Source: Siphonodentalium dalli
Lineage: Eukaryota; Mollusca; Scaphopoda; Gadilida; Siphonodentaliidae
Length of the DNA: 64,000 nucleotides
Direction: 5' to 3'
Assembly: GCA_032622095.1 (NCBI GenBank)
Contig: CP136066.1
Coordinates: 43,413,835-43,477,834, forward strand
Each line of letters opens with the position of its first letter. The stretch's first letter is position 1. The position numbers and the translations under genes were made by a program. The notes below the pieces were generated by a model. The model was not told where the DNA came from. It searched no databases and saw only the letters and a program-made list of their open reading frames with translations. This document shows positions 23,001 to 38,000 of the stretch, in pieces.

Positions 23001-26000
23001 GTGAAAGCATACAGGTATCTAACCAGGCATCTGCCCTTATAGTCCGGTTCAAAATGTTTGTCGAACAAAACACTGTTAATTTAATTGGTACAATTAATTC
23101 AATAGTTCAAAACTACAATACTACCGGTAACTAACGATGCGATATTTTTTAGCCTCATTTTAAAAAATCATCGTAAAATTTATCATTTCCATGTTTCCTG
23201 TCTTATATATACATGTAATATTTCTTAATAGACCATGTTTTTAATTCTTATTATAAAATACAGGTAAATACATTCCGATTGTAGTGCGATTTTTCTATAA
23301 ACTGAACACCTCTCTAAACCGAACAGAAGGGCTGGTCTGATTGGTGTTCGGTTTGGAGAGGTTTTACTGTACTGCTCGGTTTAAAATGTTCTTGAATATT
23401 AGTAATCTTATTTACATTGTGTATTCTTATGGTGAAACCGATACCTTTAAACTTAGGATTGTCATCAGAACATATTCCGATATGTACAGTAATGCCCTAA
23501 ATAATCGACTCCTTAACCACAGATGAATTATGGGTAATTTTTCAGGATTTAGTCGGAAATATGAGAGCTTTCCGATGAAAGGCAACAAGCCATATTTCCG
23601 ACTAAATCGTGAAAAATTAGCCATAATTCTGCTGTGGTTAAGGAGTCGATTATTTAGGGCATTACTGTATCTGCTGAACTTAAATATAAACTGCCAATGG
23701 CACACCATGTTACCATCAACCAGCCGCAATTACTCATAACGTTGACGTTTTTTTTAGAGCCTGTTGAATCACCACCAAAGACGTTCAGCACGAAGGACAA
23801 ATTTGAGTATTTCAAACCATCAATCCAAGTGGAAATGGACAACCCAGAAAAACCAGAGACAGTCAACGAAGTATTCATCAGAGGTAGGCCCTCAAACCAG
23901 TCATCAAAGTCAAAATGACGCTACAAAATGTTATAATATTCAGGTTTCATTTTATACAATTGTTGATACTACCTGTATGTGCAAAAAATTATTTTGTAAA
24001 ATTACCAGTTATTCTATTTGGTTGTAATTATTTTCCCATCAACTATCGCAGGCCATGTTGGTTTAGAAAATATAGCTTTGTATTGACAGACCATGACATA
24101 TAGCTTGAGAAACCCTCAGTGTTATTGTTTATGTTCAATTTCTGAAATATTTTGGTTGATTCGATTACGGTAGAAAATTGTTATGCTGATGATACAAGAA
24201 AAATTGATTTGCAATATAATACTTGTTTCTAAAATAAAATCTAACAGCCTATTACTTCTATTATTTCTATGAAAATATTTGACCTCATTTTAGGTTTTAA
24301 AGTTGATGATGTGATGATGAATACATTCAGGCAATGTTGGCCGATGATGGACAAACTACATTCTATCAAGTAAGCTCCCACTAAACAAGTACTGTATACA
24401 TACCTTATAGTGCTGGGACGGTTGGGGTTTTTTCCTAACCGGTTAACCACGGGCATTAACCTAATCATAACCGGTTAACCACGACCATCATTACCATAAG
24501 TACTAGATTGAATACACTGGTCACTATATCGGCAAAACAAGTGTTTATTAAGCGTCCCGGAAACGTTGATATACATGCGATCACAAACGAAGTCTTAGTC
24601 GTACAATGCGGTCCCGTTAGGGCGATCAAATAGTGGTAAATGTGTATAAATTAATTCAGTTTTGAGCCCAAACAAACTAAAATATAATACATATTAGTAG
24701 TGGGCTAGTATATCGATGTTTACAGGAGTTCCGCACCGCATAAACATCGCTTGCTTGCAAAACCTTCGGCGACGAAGTATAGTTCCTTCCTCGATTAGCC
24801 CAAACATGTGTACTACAAGGTACTGAAGGTAGGTATACTGCTGTTTAGTAATGTTTACTAGTGTTTGGGTATAGGTAGGTATTAATCACATGTGGCCCCA
24901 CGATGTTACTTCAATTATTTAATAAACAAATTCAAACAAAATTAAATCGTCGTGATTCAGTACACAAGCCCCAGCCAGTGTTTAGGAAATAAAGTTATCG
25001 AACACATCACTAGATATATACTCTGAGTTCCCACTCCCAGTGGGCCTATGTGTTTTTTCTGGATATTGGATGTTGATCCAGAATAAACGAATCGCGTTCA
25101 ACAGGCCTTGCATTCCGCCCATTTCTTCTTTTTTCTTGTCATCTTCAATTAGGACTAAATTTCCACAAACGTTCGATTTCCGTTTTTGTATGGCTTCTGC
25201 CATCGCTTTGAGACGAAATAATCATAATGACAAGGGGGGACAGTTTAAATAAAACAGACAGACTATTGATGACATAGTAAAAGTCTAGACTTGATTGCTT
25301 TGATGTATGCCGCGGTGTGCGTGCAACCGGAACGTCATGTAATGCCGCCAAAGGAAATTGGCATTGAATGTGTAGCAAGCTATTCTCAGACTGACACAGA
25401 GTGTGGTTGTTGGTTTCATGTCTCGAAAGGCCGCCGGTGATCAAATGGGCTTGTGTTGTGGGGTATATGAATACACAATCAACTGTCAAAATCGCTTCCA
25501 AGCGGCTTCTTATTACTTACTCTCGTTACTTAAACTTCCGTAAATGATTTCAGCAACATTTACACGGAGTACTACCATGATAGTATGGTCGTTATCAAAA
25601 GTACGGTTATCCGGTTGTGGCCTCCTCCAACTGGTTGACACGCCTAACCGAACCGTAACCGGATATCCGGACAACCGTCCCAGCACTAATACCTTACTCT
25701 TATTTAAATTTATGCAGTATTATTTCTTCGCTGTTTTAAATTCGCACATTGTGAACCCTGAATGGCAAATTAAAAATTAAAAATGGAAAAAAAAGTCCTG
25801 TATTCGATGCCAATTGCAGTATATTTAAAGACCACTGCCATATAGTTAAATGTACAGTGAGCAGAAGGTAACTATTAATTATTTAGTTGTGAAGATAATT
25901 ATTGGTTATGAAATCGAACAAAGTGTCATGTGACTTCAACGACCATTGATTTGCTGCTGACTTCAAAGAAATGACTCTGTATGTATTTTGTATTGATTAA

Positions 26001-29000
26001 CCCTTTCTATACTGAATGGATTCTCCCATTCAGTTATAAAAATATAAGTTGGAATTATCTATTATTCATTTAGAGGGGTATTTAGGTAATTAAACTATTC
26101 TCAGACAGGGGCTGTTCAATATCTAAATTAACCCTTTCTATACTAAATGGATTCTCCCAATCAATGACAAAAGTATACATTGGAATGGATTTATTATTCA
26201 TCTGGAGGGGTTTTCAGGTAATAAAAGCAGACGACAGACAGAAAAACAGATATAGCTTATGATATGAGCAGAATGATTTATATTCATTGATCAGAAATGT
26301 TCAGATAATAAGTTCAACAAATGATCTATGGTCATTTATTGAACTTATTATCTGAACATTTCCTAAGGGAACTACTCATTAATGAGTATTTAGTATAGAG
26401 AGTGTTAATACACCCACATAATTTACCATCTGTTTGCTACAGTAATGCCCTAAGTAATCGACTCCTTAAACACAGCAGAATTATGGGTAACTTTTCAGGA
26501 TTTAGTTGGAAATATGGCTTGTTGCCATTCATCGGAAAGCTCTCGGGAGTCGATTACTTAGGGCATTACTGTATGCTCTTTGAGGTGTACAGTTTTGAAT
26601 TTACATACAAAATATAACAACATAATTGAGATTATTTGATGGGCTAGGCCTGAGAATATGGTGCCGGACATTTGCAGAATGAGGTCCCCAGATGATAAAT
26701 TTAGTGATGCTACCCAGCACAGCGATCAGCGGTTGCTCTGATACATCGATTGAAGGTGATTGTGAGACATTTATCATCGTAAATGGTGAATTTCTTTGGA
26801 AACGCATATACTAAAAAGAATAGCTTGTATTTTTTTTACTGGACACTGAAACTTTTGTCACTCATGAATGAGACAATTGTTTATTTTCTCTTGCTCATGA
26901 CAGTATCAAACAAAAAACACGATATATTCTATATACTAAACACTCATTGATGAGTAGTTATCTCATAGGAAATCTTCTGATAATAAGTTCAACAAACGAC
27001 CATCATTCGTTTGTTGAACTTATTATCTGAACATTTATCCAATATATAGCTAGGACTCCTTCGGCAATTTTATTATCTGTCGTCTGTTATATATTATCTG
27101 GACATCCCTGGTATTTGAATTTTTAATTATTATATTTTTATTTTTAGCCTATGGCATGTTGGTCTCACAGGAGAAAGTCTCAGTTCACTAGCTACTATCA
27201 TCCCGCTTTGTCTCAACGTCAAGTAAGTGCTTTACTATTACAAAATTCACAGGTGATAATGATCATCCTCTGCATCCAGTTAAAATATCTTATTTTCTGT
27301 TCTTTTAAACATTTGCTATCAGTCATAATGTACAGTAATGTCCTAAATAATCGACCCCTAAACCACAGAAGAATTATGGGAAATTTTTCAGGATTTAGAT
27401 GGAAATAAGGCTTGCTGCTTGAGAGCTTTCCGATGAATGGCAACAAGCCATATTTCCGACCAAATCCTGAAATTTTTTCCCGTAATTCTGCTGCGGTTGA
27501 GGAGTCATATACCTGTGGCATTACTTTATCTTGCTTGATTTGCATAATTATTATTTTCCAAAATATGGAGCCGGACAATGGACCTATCCGTAGGTTCCGC
27601 CAACATATAAGCTACATGATTACTGTTACTAAGCACCACAAGCCATCTCAATCTCGCTACATAATCATTACTAAAATGGTTTCCGGTGAGAACGGACTGT
27701 GTTTTTAAACTCCATTTAACACGATAATTTGGCTTCTGTCCGAGATTCATGATTTTCAAGATGCTTATGTGTGTATATACATCTTGTAAAAGTTATTTTT
27801 TTCGAAACATGCATAATTTTGTCCGAACTTCTATTCCTACATTTTTAGGTCAATGTTTTTGAAAATTGGCACAGATATTTAGTATCATGGGAACCTGTGC
27901 ATCTGCGATTATAATGTCTGTCTGACTTTTTTTTGTGGAGTTATTTCCCTTTTTCGACTTAGAACATTTTTGCAACATGCATAATTTTGTCTGAGCTTTT
28001 ACTCCTACATTTTTCGGTCAATAGGTTTATAATTAGGGTTAGCGGCTAGGGCTGTGCTCCTGCAATGGGAATCTGTTATTTATTATGTGAAACATCTTAG
28101 TGTTTTAAAAACACGGGATATCATTAGTCTCATTGGGACAGTCATACCTCTAGTTATTTTTGACAAACTGAAAGGTTTACATGATCAGTTCATGATAGCA
28201 ACATAACATTTTATTTTATTTTATTTGACAACGTATTGCAACGTAACCACGTAATCAGGCAGAATCAAACTTGTTGCTTTTAGCGATGTATGTACACTTC
28301 AATATCTTTCAGAATAATGCAATGTTTATTAAACTAATCAATGTATGTCTCCTTGAAAAGTATAATTTTACATAAAATGCATCGCTAGTGATCAATGTTG
28401 GCAAAATAAATAAAATCATTATCGTTTATGATTCAATGTTGGTTTTATGTAGTGGGAGATAAACATGTGACATACAACTAGGCATTAATCTATGGATGTC
28501 AGTAGTGGATTGTGTCGGAGGAATTAAGGGAAAAGGACCCTAAAAGAACCAACTTCCCCTCTAACAGAAACCCTGAAATAGTGTGTCTGTCATTTGCAGA
28601 ATGAGGTCCCCAGAGGGTGAATTTAGTGACACTATCCCGAATAGTGGCCTAGCATCACTAAATTCACCCTCTGGGGACCTCATTCTGCTTAGGCCCTCAA
28701 CTGCTATGGGAGACCTAGGATCAGATTGAACTTCCTCAGTTGAAGTTGGTGACATTCGCCCATTGGGAACCTCCATTATGGATTTTATCTTCTGCAAATT
28801 AGGAGATATAGAAACTTCCCAGAAGGGTAAACGTAACTAAAAACAATGTTAATTTGATACTATAGATACTTCCCAGAAGATGAGGCCTAAGCAGAATGAG
28901 GTCGCCAGAGGGTGAATTTGGTGATGCTAGCCTGCTGTGTGGGATAGCATCACTAAATTAACCCTCTGGGGACCTCATTCTGCAAATGACAGACACACTA

Positions 29001-32000
29001 TTTGCAGGCTTGCATACATATAGATTACGTCATGGCTTATAATGCCAAGTTTACTTTCATCTCTAATAAAGAACTGTTCACATTTTAGGAATCTCGTTTT
29101 GGATGGAAACACAGTGAAGGAAGAGAACTGGCATGAGCTTGTTGGTGAAGATAGCTTGTAAGTAACATTTTAATTCATGTCGAATATTTGTGAGTGAAAC
29201 AAGCATTCTGATTGGCTGAGAGCTGCTAACTTTAGTTTTCGATTCACCAGTAATAGTCGCTGAAGCATGCAAAAAAATTTCATGGCGCGAGTAATTGACA
29301 ACGCTAGTAAAATACGTCACCTTGCTGCTAGGTGTCATGTAATCGAGTCAACCAGAATGTTATTTTCTATAGATGTGGTTAGCAGGAAGTTGTTTTGGTT
29401 CTGTTACGAATAACAACATGGAATGTATTCATCGATATTGATCAACCAAAAAAAAGTATATCTCACTTCAAAGCATGTAATGTCACTTTTCGTGCAGTTT
29501 CTTTTAAATTTCTTGATGGATTGAATTACAATGGAGATAAATGTATTCTGTTTTGTTGGATATTCGGGGCAGGCTGGCTCGTTTACAAACTGTTTTCACC
29601 GAAAAGGAAGTTATATACCAGTCACTTTTAGGACAAACAATTTGAATACATTGGATAGTTATGATTGGACACTTGTGAGATCATTAAAATGCATCAATAA
29701 GTTTAATGACATAGGATATGTGAACAAGTAACGTACAATATAGTTTCAGATTCGCCGTGTTCGGGCAGGGTTTCCATTAGTACGGCTCAGCGTCCGTAGG
29801 ACGGCCTCATTCCCCTCGCAGATTATCTGTTTGGTTCATACATATACCAAATGTCAGTCGCAATATGTCGTCGTAAAAAAAAATCGGTTGCAACGGGAGT
29901 TTGGGGGTTAAACAGAATACTGGTGAAATGCGGGTCAAATAGCGACGTTAGATACAGCGTAATACATGTCGCGGTAACATCAAAGAAAGTCGGACTGCTG
30001 AGTACACATATTTTTGTGCACGGGATGAAACTACTCATGCTCGAAAATCCCGTGATATCCTACGATTACATAATTTGATCAAAGAATGCTGAATTTCTTA
30101 GTCGGGACATTTTTATGCACGGGATTTTCATTGATGAAACTACTCCTTCTCCAAGATCCCGTGCTATCGTACGGTACATAATTAATGGGTCCCTCTGCAG
30201 AGTCCATGAGGTACAGAACAGAGTTTTAGCCAGCGTGTTTTAAAATATAATTTTTGGCGGGAAATGTGAACATGTGCGTCGTTGATTGTGCTTGGGGACC
30301 CAGGCGGGAGCCGCAGGACAACGCAACTATTATTTACCATACTTTGACTTTATCTCCATATTGGGGAGTGGTTATGTGTTTGTCTTTATCCTCCATGTAT
30401 GTAATATGGATCAAATGAATGGTGTTGTTAACCTGACATTATGAATTCCCACTATAAAGACTGATTTCGGGACAGGTTCCGTATTATTGTGAAATAAATC
30501 ACTTTGTGATTTTGTTGACTATGCATGGCAATATAGTCATAATAAGCAATTGCGGTCGTCAGTTTATGGACTAATAGAGACTATTGAACAAGCTACGCAT
30601 TCCGAGTGAAAGATGTCGCTACCATTCGTATTCCGCCGCTATAGATATCTCCTGCAGACAAACCCTGCAGTATGATGTCACAGCGCACAAATAGTTATAC
30701 GATTGACAGCGTATATCCTAGCTGTCAGTTTCATTTTCACAGAAGCTGCTTGAAATTCTAGGAAATACTTTATTCAATTCTCCTTGCTATATATTATTGG
30801 TCAATGCATAGATGCTTTGTAGTGTTTAGATTCATTATACCTGTCAGAATCTTATTGTATAAATTTGTAAACACTAACTCGTAGCTTGTTCATTAATATA
30901 TAGTCTTCAATCAGACGGCAGTCTTACGCATGTAACTAATTGATTGATTAACTGGACACCATCAACAGAATTAAAGCACCAATGGAAATGATTGACTTGT
31001 GTAATATATACGTAGCTTTGTGTTGCTTTGTGGGACTCTTAGGTGCAAGGAAATTGCTACTTTTCAGTGTCAAATAACAAAATTTTCGCCCGACAGGACG
31101 ATCACCATGGTCGTCCCGTCGCGTTATGTGTTTCCCCAATACGGACTCATTAATTTCCCCCTGGCGGAAACCCTGGTTCAGGTGTCAATCCGATTGTGTG
31201 AAAAGAGTCTGTTACTATAATAGAAAAAGAATAGTATATGAGTAGGCCGGCTGCTGGGGTGCTATCTGAAAATAATACAGCAGTGTTCAGTCAATCAGAA
31301 CGCGAGAAAGTCACTTGAGGTATATTATTTAGTAATATTATGTTATCGAATCTCTTTTTCTGTATCATTCTATTCGTAATAAATTGTTAAAAACTTAAAT
31401 TTCAGAATACAGAACTTGTCACTGCGGTCATGCGGTATTACAGATAAAGGTGCCGAGACTATGGGAAAGACCCTAGGATCATTGATGAAATCAAACACTA
31501 AACTTGTATCACTGAATTTGTCATGTAACAGAATTACAGACACCGGCTGTGAACATTTAGCAACTGTATGTATTCACTACCTTTAGCGGTAATCTCCACA
31601 TTGTTTTGGCAAGTCTTGATATAGTGTGTCTGTCATTTGCAGAATGAGGTCCCAGAGGGGTACATTTTTATGACGCTATCCAGCACGGAAGGTTAGCATC
31701 ACCAACTTCACCCTATGGGAACCTCATTCTTCTGAGGCTATGCTATCAGAGACCAAGGATAAGATTGAAGTCCCCCAGTTGAAATTGGTGATGTTTACCC
31801 ATTAGTCACCTCGATAATCCATTTTATCTTCTAATTAGGGGGTTATAGAAACTGAAGGTCAATGTAAATATTGTTAGGCCAATGTATTCTCTTATATATG
31901 CAAGGCTCCCTATGGGTTTCCAACCATGCAGATATCTCAGCCATGGGTTTTAGAGCACATTAAAATTGGGTGTATATCTTTGGCAACAAGATAGATTTCA

Positions 32001-35000
32001 TTTAAAAATTTGGTTTTGCCCTGCCGTATTTAACTACCTTACTCGTATTTAAATTCGCGCAGGACTATTTTTCACTCAGTTTTGAATTCGCGCACTTTAA
32101 ATTCGCGCACCTATCTGTGCGAATTCAAAACTGACCAAAATATTTTCATAATTTCCATGATATTTTCGTATATCTTGAAGCTGATGAAAGTTTCGGTTCT
32201 TAGTCATTGCTGTAGATAGTATAGGTGCACTTGTATATTAAACACATTCGCGGCGGATTTACATCATGTAGACAATAAACTAGTAATTACATACATCATT
32301 ATTTTGTGGCGACCTGGAATATTAATATTTCTTATAAAAGCATTTCAACAATTTCTATGTTACCATGATTTGTCGATTGGCACTTTGAGCAATGGTCTTG
32401 ATAGCGGTTGGTCAAATGTAAGTATATGTAAACATGTATAGATGTAATTGTCTATTCAACCGTTCATAATATATGTAAATTCAGCAACATGGCCATTTTG
32501 TATTTCCTATGGACTGTGGTTAAGATAAAACTTGGGAGTCGTACTATTTTTCGCTCAGTTTTAAATATTGGTGTGCGAAAAATAATACTGCGCTAATTAA
32601 AATATGAGTAAGGTATGGCACTGTGGTGGTATGCCAGCAACTGTGGTACAACCTCTTGTTTCGTCTATTTTCAGGGTCTTCGAATGAATAGATCACTTCT
32701 TTCCTTATCATTAGCGAACAATGAAATCTCTGACAGAGGAGTGAGTAAACTCGGCGAGGTTAGTACAAGTATCATTCACAAGGATTAAAGTTATTGCAGT
32801 AAGTGTTTAACCCTTTCAGTGCCAAGTCCGATTTTTGTATCAACCCATATTTCCTTGATCATTTTTCAAATTTATTGATTATAATAATGTGATAAATTGA
32901 TGGAAAGAGCTCTTAGAGCTCTTTCCGTCAATGTGTCACATTATTATAATCAATAAATTTGAAAACTGATCAAGGAAATATGATACAAAAATCGGACTTG
33001 GCACTGAAAGGGTTAAAGATATACAATCCAATTCGATGGTCACCGTATCTTCCAGTTACAACAACAACTTAATTTCACATAAAGCCGATTTAGTTATCTA
33101 AATTAGTTTATTACCAATGAATACTCACCACGATACCCCAATCATGATATCATATCTGCCAAAAAGTCATATAATAACGTTTTTTCTTGGTAGTTTGGTC
33201 GAGTGTGGTTTACAACTTCTATATATGGTGATTCCTAGTTCAAATTGCAATTCCCCAACACATATTATAAGAAATGTAAACACATATTATTTCCATGTGT
33301 AACCAGCATGGTTCCATATAACATCTGCATGAACAAAATATGATCACCGATTCCTTTAATAATTATAGGTATGTATTCGCATGTCAACTATTACGACATA
33401 CCATATTCTTGTTGATGGCAATACTTTTAATTGTCTTTTCAATCTGAATTAATTTGCGATCACCACTGATGCTCGGATCGTACATCGAGCAGTGACCTCT
33501 TGTAATGGTGTCCGCTCATGTCTGTCATATTTCTGTCATATTTCTGGGAGAAGTCAGCCAAACTTTTGCCAGGCCGCAAAATATTCCAGGCAGGTGAAAG
33601 ATAACAGATTCAAAAAATTTATATCTAATAACTCGTAGCTTTGATGGGTGGGTTTCTTGACTCGAATAAAATATTTGTTACCCCCGAAGCCAAAGAAATA
33701 GTAATTTAGGGGCGTTTAATCTGATTATGTATCTTTAATATACACTGGATGTAAACCAGAATATTTTGTACTTTTAATAATAAGTTGAGTTCAATAAGAT
33801 GATAAATAGGCCAATATGTTAATTTTGATAGGATATTGGCTACCAGGAACCCGTGCGAATTACAAAACTCTTCCAAACTCTCCCCAGCAGAGTACTATTA
33901 GAAGCTATCATGTCATTGCAGTTCACAATCACCAAAGATGGTAATCATAAAGGGGTAGTGAACACTAAATCTGGCCATTTATGGGACCATCTTCATTTAT
34001 ACTCAACAGAATATATGCAATAAATCAATGAATTTGAGCCATGGATTTGTGCAAAATACACTTGTTTGCACTCCAGTCATAAATTCATTTTCATTATAAT
34101 TATCATACATGGCTCAAATTCATTTATTTGTTGCATAAATTCTGTTGAGTATAAAAGGAGATGGTCCCATAAATGTCCGGACTTGGGTTCAGTACCCCTT
34201 TAAAACAACTGTGTTAAATATTGTGAAGCAGGGCGCTGTTGTTGTGATACTAGTATATATACATGTACATGTGCTTTAGAAAAAATGAAGTCCCAATATT
34301 TGACTCCCCAGAAATTTTCCCAATTACTGGTAATTAGGCTATTGTTTCATTAGATTTAATCAGCAGCTGAAACTAAATAAGACAACATGGAATTCCAGAA
34401 ATTAATAAAACATAGGGGTCCAAACAAGCACCATGGGGGTGTGTTTATTTTCACAAATATAAATAAATGTAGGGGTACGTTTTTTTGGATCCCAGATTAT
34501 GGACAGTTCAAGAGTTTGATTAATTGTTTTCCAGGTGCTATCACGGTTTCCACTTTCACATGAAGAAGTTGTTCAGAGGCGGCGCTTGATGTCCGAGAAG
34601 GGATCACCTGACAGGAATAAGTCGGTAAGTTGCTGTTTATTGAAGGGAGATATTTTCAGAAGAACAGTGGACGGAATGCATGTACTAATCCAGTCAAGCC
34701 TTGAAATAGGGTGCCTGTCATTTGCAGAATTAGGTCCCCAGAGGGTGAATTTAGTGATGCTACCCCGCATAGTGGGCTAGCATCACCAAATTCATCCTCT
34801 GGGGACCTCATTCTGCTTACATCTCAGCAGAATGAGGTTCCCAGAGGGTTAATTTGGTGATGCTAGCCCGCTATGCGGGGTAGCATCACTAAATTCACCC
34901 TCTGGGAACCTCATTCTGCAAATGACAGACACACTATTTCAAGGCTTGAATCCAGTATACCCACTATTCACTTCAAGTGTGGTGTCCGATAGTACATAAG

Positions 35001-38000
35001 ATAGTATAGTTATTGTTATATGGGTTCCCAGATCTAGGATAAACTTCCTTGCCCCAGTGATTGTAATGATAGGGTTAATTGTATAAATAAGCACAGTACG
35101 TGGGAGATGTTTCATATTCTTAATTGGTTATGACTGGTAGCAACCATTGCACAAGTGAGGGAAGATCAAACCACTATCATCCTATATTAAACAATAGTAT
35201 GGTACAAGTCATAGACCAGGGTATCTCAGACCTTATTTGGAAGCATGATACACCAAGCATTGGAATAACTACTCGTGTCAAGAAATATAGAGACACTCCC
35301 GCTTAGACCACCGAACAACCAACCCCTATTTTTACCTTTTCTGTGCTTATCGGCAGAGACTTATATAAAATATAAAAATATCAAACCATCTGGACTCTTC
35401 ATTGTTCCCATTCACGGCCAACTCTACATTCATCATTAGACTACAGGACAATATATTGGATTAAATTTTGCAATGTCCCAGATTTTTAGGTGAAATTTGG
35501 ATTATTTAGCAGAATGCTTATTCTGAGCGTAAAGATGTTGTAACTATTTCCAGAACTCAGGGACATGGCTAGAGGGTTTCCATTACCAGGGGGGGTGTCC
35601 ACCTTAAAATTTCCAACTGCACCCAATCCCATTGAACCAAACCAAACTCATTTGTTCACTAAATTCCATTTTCACCCATCCCCTTGTGTTGGAACCATCC
35701 AACTGGCACCTCAAACTTTACAACCTATGGTTGGAAAATTTCCAACTTATGGCCATTTCAGATCAACATATTCCCCACTGGTTGGAATTTAAAACAATGA
35801 GAATGTTGTGTAAAATTTCCTACTAATATTGTGTCAGGCATGAAGTTTCCAACTGAAGAAAAGTTGGACCCCCTTCACCATATCCTTGTCTGAACTTTTT
35901 GTATTGATTAAGAGTTATATAAAATAATAGTGAGACAGAGAGCACTCAGCATCACATCTAATTTCAGAAATTATAATTTCTCAATTTTGTTTCACAAAAC
36001 GGGACAAGCATTTATATTACTATTTTTTAATTGAAAATCTATCTTTATATTCAATGGACATAGCTCATTCGAGTTTTCCAAATTTTGTCTACGTAACTTG
36101 GAACAAGGTATAAGATATGTTAACAAATACACAAGATATTGATATACATGTACCGGCTTCATTCATATGTTCTGAAAAATACTTGCCATGGTCACAACCA
36201 TTTTTCAGCTGTTTTTTTAATTTTTTCCACAGCAGTGAAAAAAAAGGCTCTTTATTTCTATCATATTAGGCTTAGACTAACACATGAATGCTCTTTTCTG
36301 TTCCAAGCCGTGCAAGTGGCTGTTTATTGTTTGGGACCGAAACGTCGTGTTCAATTTGTATTTTTATGACTTCAATTCGTCTTTCTGGGACATATAATGT
36401 GTGTAGAAAGGTAGTTCAAGTATTTATTAACCTATTTCGATAGCGGGAACAATTAAAATAAGCCAATATTATTTAGGTGTATTCTGGAGCGCAAACCGCC
36501 AAGTTTAAATAGTTTTAACTGAAATATGTGTTACACCAGAATGTTTCTCTTTTGTTTTTAGTGAACTTGTCTTCATAAAGTGTTACATTGTTTTTTTTTC
36601 ATTATTGTTGTTGGTAGTGTTTCTGGATATAGCCTCATTAACCCTTTGTTTGGGTCAGGATCTATATACAATGTCAGCCACATGGGTGAATTTTTATTAT
36701 CAAAATTTTTGACTATTTTTATGCACCTGTTTTGAAAACTGAATGGACTGCAATTTGGTATGTGGGTTTACTAGCACAAAATACAGGTCAAGTTCGAAAT
36801 CGCATTCTGCCCGCCAATTTTCACCAGAGTTACGTCCCTTATTTTTGGAATTTGCACTTAATTTTTGTTTCCGGATGATAACTTTAGTAAGTTTGAACTG
36901 AATGGAATGAAAAATGGTTTGTGAGTTTACTAGCCCAAAATACAGGTCAATTTCGGATTTGGGTTCCCCCGCTAATTTTCACCTGTGTTATGGCCCATTG
37001 AAATTACCACTGGCATATTTTGCCATGCCCTAGTGATGCTCCTGTTCTTTTAATTATGGTAGTAAATTAAAAAGTTTTTCATGTGAATGGTGAGTGGCCA
37101 TTTTGGTCAATTTATCATAAAAAAGTGTGTACATACATGTACAACTTCACACATTGGGCCTTACCACTTCTTTCCAATGGATGGGTGTTGTATTTTTTAA
37201 AGTGCTATTAAAAGCAGTATTGCATAAGATTTTAATACTATAAACCTTTATCTACACATATGTACAGATGCTTTTCATTCAGTTAGCTGAGTTTGTTGTG
37301 TTATGTATGTGCAAATAATATGTCATTATCATAAAACTATTGAAAATGACATAAATTTCATTCCACCCATCAACCGTATGACTAGATAAAGTTGTTCTAC
37401 CCACCAAAGGGTTAAAAGAGTTGGATTTTTATTTGGTCAAATCTTTTTTCTTGTAAATAGTCTGAAAATTGATAATTTATATATACTACAGGTTTTTATA
37501 CTTTTATGCGACTCATTGTTCTTAAAATTTACAGCCACCTCCGAGTCGGAGAGCAGATTCAAAAGATCGTCCTGGCAGTGTACGAAGTACGATACATGCA
37601 GAAAAGGACAAGGGCAAAACCAAAGATGGCAAACAGGACAAGAAAAAGAAGGTATGACTCACCAGCTATACATAAATATGAAGCCATTAAAATAAAATAT
37701 CTGTGTTCTCATGCAATTAGATCTCAATTTTGAGATGAGGTACGGAGGCTATTTTTTTAAATTTTTTGTTTTGTTTAAATCAGGAAAACACACTCCAGCA
37801 ACCAAAAAAATAGAGGATCTCTAATGAGTCTCAATTCTATATGAAATTTATTAACCAAGTGTACTAAATTCGATTCGAGCCAAGCTTTAGCTCAAATCAA
37901 ATTTAGTGGATGAGATTAATAAAAAAAATGAATTTTGAGATCCTTTTTATCACATTTTAGCAAGGAAAAATGATCTCGAAATGGCTGAGGTTAAAAAAAT

